Source of the DNA: Gorsachius magnificus
Taxonomy: Eukaryota; Chordata; Aves; Pelecaniformes; Ardeidae
NCBI GenBank assembly: GCA_034008185.1
Contig: CM067081.1
Span: 9,609,821 to 9,673,820, forward strand
Direction: 5' to 3'
DNA length: 64,000 nt
In this document: positions 56,266-64,000 of the stretch, piece by piece
Position numbering within the stretch: position 1 is the first letter of the stretch
Layout: every line of letters begins with the position of its first letter
Notes under the pieces: generated by a model
What the model was told of the DNA's origin: nothing
Database searches by the model: none
What the model saw: only the letters and a program-made list of their open reading frames with translations
Position numbers and translations under genes: made by a program

Positions 56266-59200
56266 GCCCTTTCCCAGAAGAATGTGTCAGGTTTTGCATG
56301 ATGCATTTTGTTTTCACTGTTCCTTGATGTTTTCTTGATCTAGTAGCACATTAAGAAGCCTGGGCTATTAAAATGAAGCTCTCAATGATGCTGGACATTC
56401 ATCAGACTTGAGAACTCCTTAGACTTGAGAATTTATAATGAAGCAGCTGTTCTTTTTGGTTTTTTTTCAAAGATTCATTCTTGAAAGACAAAGATTTCTA
56501 CTGACATACAGGTGTGCTGTCTAAGAGGCTGATTCATTAGAATCAGCTGTAGAAGTACTGTGGATTTGATTTAAATTATAAACCAATTGTATTTCCACTC
56601 ACCTTTTTTAAATTGAGGGGTAATTAGAGTTGCCTACTTTATTATAACTTAATTCAGAGTATGAGAACTAAACTTATTGTCTTAGTATTTTACAAAGAAT
56701 AAAATATTAATTTTTTTTCTATCCTCTGAAACATCTACTCTAATTGGATAGAGTGAGGGACAGTGCGAACCATTAGGTGAACCTGAATTTCTTCTGTATA
56801 CAGCAAGGTGTTTTGAGAACTTGAATGAAAAATTTAGCAGAAATACATTTTCTTTTTAGTCTAAAAAAGAGGTGAAAGGGATCTAGACTGATATATGTAG
56901 ACCTCACTTCCATTGAAATAGATGTAAGGCAGTAAATCTCTGTCTCATTTTATCAAAAGACCTGAGATTCTGTGAAGTTTGTGAGAGACATAATTTTCTC
57001 TCCTGTCTCTTAAATGACAGACAGTCCTGTTGGTTTGTTTTGTTGTAGGGTACAGTGAAGTGTCAACTCATGGCTGTGGCTTCTAAGGCATGAAATAATT
57101 AATAGCTGCCTCCAGTATTGAACACTGGGACTCCAACCTACTATGAGACAAATTCAGAAATATCTTTAGTTTCTGCATTTCTGTCTAAGTTATTTCTGCT
57201 CTTGTCTTATTTTATGTGACTAGAACTAAATCCAGAAGGGAACTTTATAAATAATCACTCGCTATAAAGAAAGGGGATGGCTGGTCCCTACTTTCATCTT
57301 TTGTATGACTATTTCAGAAAAACTACAACTTCGGTCCTGTCAGTAGAGCCAACAATCTAGACAACATCCCCTTGTATCCCATCAGGCACCCTTTTCACTG
57401 GGTGTTTAATGTCCTCTCCCCGTCCCAGCATAGCCAGCTTCCCAGGATGTATACTGGGTAGGATGAAGGAGGTGTGATGAAATCTTAAGTTTTTTTCAAA
57501 TCTAGCTTGGGTTTGGTCTGTTTTCTTGAGAAGCATAAATCTAGTCTTGCTTGGACTATGGAGAGCCCAGAAGGCAAGCTTCCTCTCTCCTGGTCAAGTG
57601 CTGTAAACACTGAGCTATTATGTGAAAGGTAAGTATTCTTTCTGGCTACCTGCCTCAGCAAAAGTGGTAATAGTGACTGGTTTTGGGGGGATCAGTCCTG
57701 TAACTGTTACATTTTCTATGGCACATTCCCTAATTAAACCCGTGAGAGGATTGAGACACATGAAAATCTAGCTTACAAATCCTTGTTTGGGCATGGGATA
57801 TCGTGATTGTGTTCAGATCTGTGGAAGCAGAACGATATGCCCACAAGAAGCCTAACAGCAGGAATGTAGGCCTCTCCCACCTCTCAGATCAGTGGTGAGG
57901 GAAAGTATGGAGGACAACAAGGTGGGCAGCAAGTGCCTAACTCTGCTTGCAACCCCCTGAGAACCGAAGGACTTTGGTTTGAAGTCACAGGAACCATTGT
58001 GCAATAGGACAAGACCAGAATAGAGGTAATGAAGAGAATATTGCTTGCTCTTTGTATACAGATCAGGACAATTATAACTTAAGACTCTAATTCACTCTTA
58101 TACTGGGCTTCTCCATGCTACTCTGCTGATATTTAAGGGCCTTTCATACACAGCTTAATTAACTGACTTAATAAAATCTGCTAGGATTCCTCCTGTGAAA
58201 AGCAGTCTGTAATCAACATAAAACCATCATGCCAGCTCTGTTCTGTCTGCCATTTTGGCCATTTGGAGGAACACAGCAAGCAATAAAAAAGAAAGAATGA
58301 GGTCAACTACTGAAAAAAACCAAATACATTATTAAGTAAACAGTTATTCCTGGGGAGCAAGAACAGAGCTCAAACCACTCTTCAGATTGGAGTTGTGCAC
58401 CCAGGATATTCAAACAGCTAGTATGGTCTGAAGTCCTTGTAGTCAGTTCAGCTTCACTTCATTCAGTATTTCCGAAAACTGCAGTATGAAGCATGCTCAT
58501 CATTACTAGGGTTTTACTCAGCTAATTCTCCTCATCAAACATAAGGAAACCTGGGTTTACATCTCTGTGCAACATAGCAGGGATTTCATTAATTTTACTC
58601 TTGAAGATTTCACCTCAAATGTGAATGAGCCTGTGCCATGCACCAGACCTGTGAAATGTAGTAGCAGGTAAACACCTGTTATAAGGCAAGAAAAATAACT
58701 TCCATAAACCCTGTGATTTGTACTCAGATTTCTTTAGTCTTCTGTGTACAGTGACATGACATAGCAACTTGGGATCCCACCCTGATTCAGTTATTGGACC
58801 TGCAGTCGCAGCCTGGAGGCAAGGTGTCAGGGCTGTAAAGTAAACAGTAGTTTTAAGGAATATCCCATTTAGTATAGGCACTGACTACAATGCCTGGCCA
58901 GACACTCAAAAATGAGTGGTGACAGCATGTGTTGCTGGAAGCACTGGAGTAAGGATGGTGTCACAAGTTGATTGTTACAAAAAGAACATCAGGATGAGAA
59001 AAGAGCAATGCTGATTCCGATCAGTGTCACATACTCCCAGAATAGCTCATTCCAAAATAAGGCTATTTAAACTCCCACTACAAATGAAGCAATAAGAGCT
59101 AACACTGGAGAGCAGAAACTGCAAGGTATATACAAGACATCCTTCTCAAGAAGAACTCACCATGTGGTGAGTATGATAAGGAATACATTGGCATGGAGAC

Positions 59201-62200
59201 ATGCCACTCATGCTTTGGACAAAATACAGGGAAAGAAAAAGAGGGTTCCTACTTGGGATTTTGGAAAAAAAAAATGTCCCAGCTCAAAGAAAGTAATGGA
59301 AAAACATTTAATTGTATTGCTCAGCAGGTTGGCAAGCAGCACCTTTGGAGGCATCGAACAGTCATTGGGCTAAACCAGTAATTCTGTGAATTGACAGGAG
59401 GAGACACTGCTAGCCAGAGTATGTCCCCCAGTTCCCTGTTACCTGTGTGGTGGCTGTGAACTAGAATCTCAGCAATGGACCAGGTCTGTGGTATACTAAG
59501 TACTACACAACCGGTGAATAACAATAAAGCCCGTGTCTCAGATCTTCTATGGCAGGAGGAGGGAAGATTTTTGAAAAGAAGAGAAAATAGTTACAGAGAC
59601 TCTTAGACATGCTGGGTCAGAATGGGTAGCAATACAGGACTGGCACTGGGTATGAAACCCCTCCCCAGATATGAGTGTTTTGGGTACCCATCTTAGTGAC
59701 GTTTTTGAAGAGGATGCTAAGTGGCCTCGTAGAAAGAACAGTAAGTCTGTGCAAAGAAGTAGAAATTATGGAGATGGATGAATGCAGCTGAGTTTGGAAA
59801 ATGTCCTTTGTGTAGCTCAGCTACAAACCAGTGGCCATTCTGGTGCATTACAGGTCATTGAAACACCAAAGAACAGGCCCCACTATTTTTGCAAAGTTGC
59901 CTACTTGGGAGCTGTAATTTTGATTTCACTTTGCCTCACCACATCAGTCAGCTTGTCTCCTTTTTTCTGATTCAGGAACCAGACTTGATTTATTTAAGGT
60001 ATGGATCTGTTAAGGTAATATTAAATTAACTAGGAGGATAAGGAAACAATTAGTCCTTCAGGTAGTTGTAAAAAATTAGAAGGTACCCTTTAGCTAAGTT
60101 TTCTACATTTTAGTATAGAAAAAGCTAAGGAGAGCAACCAAAGAGACTAAATTTTGTTTCCTGTCAGTGTCCTGATGCAATATATCAATTTTCACTTAAC
60201 AAATTTTTAAACCAAACAATTTATTTTAAAATAAATTCTTGATAAACTATTTGCCAAATTGTAAGCTTATAAAGAATATCCCCATCTGAAGCATTTACAT
60301 GACAGTTTGACTGAATAAGTACCAAGTAACTTATGCACTAAATCCTATTTGCATTCAACTGAACTCGATTCCTCTTATAGTTATCTGGTATTTGATAAAC
60401 ATTTAAAATTATTCTAACCTACAAGAAAGAATATTCTGAACCTCAGTTGTAAAACAGAATACTGCAAGCTATACAAACACAGTTATTATCAACAAATGTA
60501 TTCGTTATCCCTCAGGATAAAAATGCATCAGCTGAAAGTTTTGCTCAGTAAAGGAAAAAAAAAAACAACAAAATAAGCAAAACAAAACAAAAACCCAACC
60601 CAGAACTAATTACATGAGAAGATTTATTTGTCCATAAAAGGTAGACACCCTACTTGTAAAACAGCTGATTGGAATTACACTGCAATGAACTCTTCAGTCT
60701 ATTATTATGTGCATTGAAGGCCATCGGGAGAACTCGTGTGTGTAAATTTAGGGGCTAACAGGAGTTGTCCTGAATAAAAGATTTACCAATTTATTTAAAT
60801 GTGGCCTCAAAGAGGACCAAAACACTTCTAACTTACACTAGATAAGGACTTAGGAGTCAAAGAATGGAGAACCTCTAGTCTTTCTAGCAAGATCCCTGAG
60901 AGGAATATAATGACTGATTTAGGGATTTAATAAAAAAAATCAGAAAAAAAGTCACTTTTATATATAATTATAAACATGGTACTGTGCAGACTAGCTTAGC
61001 ACCATAAGCTGGTCACTGCTACTGGTGGGTTGGAAATCCTTTTGTAACACCATGATGGTAGCTGGCTGTATCCAGCCTCCAAAGGCTAGTCCTCTGCTAG
61101 GAAATCTTCAGTTCAGGCACAACGCCTAGTTAAGTTCCTAGGATATATTTTTACTTCTAAAACATTATGGGGACATTCCCTGGCACTTCTGAAAAATGGC
61201 ACTGTGAAATTTGCCCATGACCAAATGTATTTTTTCTCTCCCTCCCCTCGGCAGGAAGGTCTCATCCATACAGCCTGCTGAGAACAGTTTGTGTCATGTG
61301 TTATTTCTGAAACCATGCTCCTGTCCAGGAAAGTGCTTCTGTGATCTGGCTAAAATCATGCCTGGGAGTGTGCTAATCATAGAGCAGTCAGGACAATGTT
61401 CTATTAGTGTTAAACTCTGTGTCCTTAACCAGTTTCTTGTTAGCACAAACACACAAGAAAGTACCTTCTGAGTTACCATATTCAACTGCCTTTTTTTCAT
61501 GGGCAACAGCTTCCTGTAGTGCTGGACGCAAGCTCCATCCTTAAATTACCTAATTTTTCTCATTATTCTTCTCTGGAAGGCTGCTCCAGAACCTTACTCT
61601 TTTCATCATTAGCAAAAAAATCAAATTTCTAGCTCTTCTTTAATCATAGCAAATTGATATTAATACCTTATTTTTTAAAAATAAATTGTTCTTTCCTTTT
61701 CTTATGATTTTTATTTATTTTTCTTCTTTTCTGTTTCTCCCACCCAACCCTTGGCCTCACTCTTTCAGAGGGAACAATTGAACCCTCTCCCAGTCCATTA
61801 ACTCAACAAAATTATTTCATCTAGCCTTCCTATAATTTAGGATCTTCATCGTTTGCTTAATAAGCTTCTCCCATTCCAATTTGATCAGATCTCTGTGGAA
61901 CCAAGAGTATAGCGGAGTATGAACTATTTCTACCTAGGGTTTTGTATATCAGCATTTATCTGATTGGAGGAAAATGATGTATTTTACGTGACCTGCCTCT
62001 TCTCTGAAGCTTATTCAAATCCAGCTGAAGTCAGTAGAAAGACTGCAATTGTCTTCAGAAGTATCTGCTATCTAGTCTTCTGTGAATTTGTAGCCTTTTA
62101 AGCATGGGTGCTTTAAAACTGATGGCAATCTAAAATTCTTTATTTCACAATTTATTTCATCACTGAACAAATTGTTTTAAATTTCGATTGTGGGAAAGCG

Positions 62201-64000
62201 AATTCCTGTGTAATGATTCATGTTGTTTATAACAAATTATGCAAGTGAATCTTATGGTAGTACAAACTTTATGTCCTGCTCAATGTTAGCAAACTTGGGC
62301 TGTATCTGGGTGTGGCAGAGCTATGTTGAGGACCTCCTTCATAGAACACCTTGTTTCACTCACCACCATTCATCTTGTCTGCATGGCACTGCACAGATGG
62401 ATTTAAAGGCTATGAGATGTATTTGCAGTCAAGAATGCTGCCACAAACTTCACTGGATGGAAGACAAGAAGGCTTGTTCACACACTCCTCACCATATGGT
62501 CCCATCAATTTGACTCATTCCCCGTGTCAACAAACCTTCAAGGACTTGGAGCTGACACTACTTTTATTGTGTTGTATAATGTCACTTCTTGTAATTGAAT
62601 TTCTTCTGGATCGGATGAAAGGATTCAGCAGTTCCATTTTGAATGGATTCCAAGTGAGAATTGCTCTCTGATACTTTCCTGCTACCCTCAGATCAGAGTC
62701 AGCTGACTTGCACACCCAGGTTTCCTATATCACTTTCTTCCCCTACTAGGCCAGCAAGTTCATTGTAAATTAAACATGCTATATCTCCTTAAAATAGCAA
62801 CTTTATGCATGGTGCTCTATGCCAGTTTTTGGAAACAGCACATATACTGAAAAACCTACCTTGAATTATCCTTGCACAATAAATTCACTTAAAAAAAGTT
62901 TTTATTTATTAGTTAGATGGCTTGACATCCTACAAAATGAGAAATTATTTTTTTAAAATAGCTTCTTATTGTAATCTCAATTCCCTGATCAATTAATTTT
63001 ATCTGGAGAAAGAACTCAGTCAAAAACAAACTCAAAGCAAAATCTCTGTTTTCTCAACTACCTCACAGTGGTAGCTGAGTTTCAGAAACAGTAAATATCC
63101 CTTCTGATCAACAGATTAGCAATGATATTTTTCTCCTTTCTTGTCATCTGAATTTACCTAGGCTCAAACCCAATTTGTTGACAAAGGGGCAAATTCTGAG
63201 TCTCTGGAATGTTTTGTCACTCTGACGGAAAGAGATATGACTGTACCTGTAAGTGCTTGAAAATTTACCTGTCAGTAAAAAAAGATATAGGAAAATGATA
63301 AAAAGTTATGCAATGATTTTTGGATTTGGATTTTTTTGTTAAAAATACTAACCTCAAACCAGGATAATTCTTGATCTTCATGTTATGCATATTAAATTTC
63401 ATCTTTCTGGTGTTATTTGTATGTAACAAATATTTTTGATGTTTTAATGTACTTTCTAAGGATACCTTTATTTAGAAGTAATTTTTTGTTATTTATGGAA
63501 AAAATCCATGCTTCAGTTTTACACATTGGGAACAAAATTTAATCATTCATTTTTGGCAGTTCTATATTTTCTAGTTTCTGTGTTTTAAAAAAGCAAACAC
63601 ATTGAAGTTGCAGGGACTTGAACACCTGTGAGTTACTAAACTTGAAGTGTTTCTTCATGTAACACATCATACTAGAGGCTTTCAATGCCTCAAGATGAGT
63701 TATAGGAGTATTGATTTTAAATTTCACCATTACAGAATGTAGATTATTGTTGTAAAGTATATCATTAGCTCTAATTGAACACTTAAGACTTTTTCCAATA
63801 ATACTGATGGTCGGTGTGACTGAATCATAGAAATAATTGTGGCCATCATATTAGCAAGAAACGTGTTAGTAAAGCAACTTTAAGAGGCCTGTGACTTCAT
63901 AAGCTAAGAGGAATGAAGAATTTGATCAGAAAGTTCCAATCAACACTGTTTGAAGATTTTAGAGGAGTTTTGTGAGAATATTTATATTACATAGAAAAGT

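Overview
The window is vertebrate nuclear DNA, almost certainly from a bird. It is AT-rich, intron-dominated sequence with CR1 retrotransposons ending in the avian TTCTATGA-type / TTCTGTGA-type 8-bp terminal repeats, plus LTR insertions of a kind common in bird genomes. I see no prokaryotic gene arrangement, operon, CRISPR array, tRNA or rRNA gene.

The only protein-coding gene I can support is the metabotropic glutamate receptor 5 gene (GRM5), on the minus strand, so transcription runs from high to low coordinates. Five consecutive coding exons are present: 35633-35868, 21717-21963, 16953-17121, 13324-13450 and 1315-2254. Their splice phases join perfectly, and every junction has an AG acceptor and a GT donor. 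Together they encode about residues 304-877 in human numbering: the second half of the glutamate-binding Venus flytrap, the cysteine-rich linker, the complete seven-helix domain and the start of the cytoplasmic tail. The frame keeps human numbering without an indel (glutamate-contact D305 and K396, allosteric-pocket P655, Y659, W785 and S809 all fall in place). The N-terminal exons lie beyond base 64000. The alternatively spliced tail exons (mGluR5a/b) lie before base 1.

The rest is intron: at least 1.3 kb downstream of the 7TM exon, then 11.1, 3.5, 4.6 and 13.7 kb, and at least 28.1 kb upstream of the first visible exon. The introns contain a complete solo ERV LTR with a 5-bp target duplication (2448-3031), 193 bp upstream of the 7TM exon. 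They also hold a 3'-truncated GC-rich LTR with an internal minisatellite (15172-15747), a 1.5-kb CR1 with a long surviving reverse transcriptase reading frame (48641-50112), two shorter CR1 pieces (4520-4867, 36491-36588) and a probable older LINE fragment (31104-31290). A pair of 65-bp dispersed repeats (44465 and 47867), a perfect 13-bp-arm palindrome (42512-42540) and assorted microsatellites complete the list.

Nothing seen amounts to an undescribed biological system. The best leads are the sense-oriented LTR just upstream of the 7TM exon, the unexplained dispersed repeat pair, and a possible polyadenylated retrocopy.
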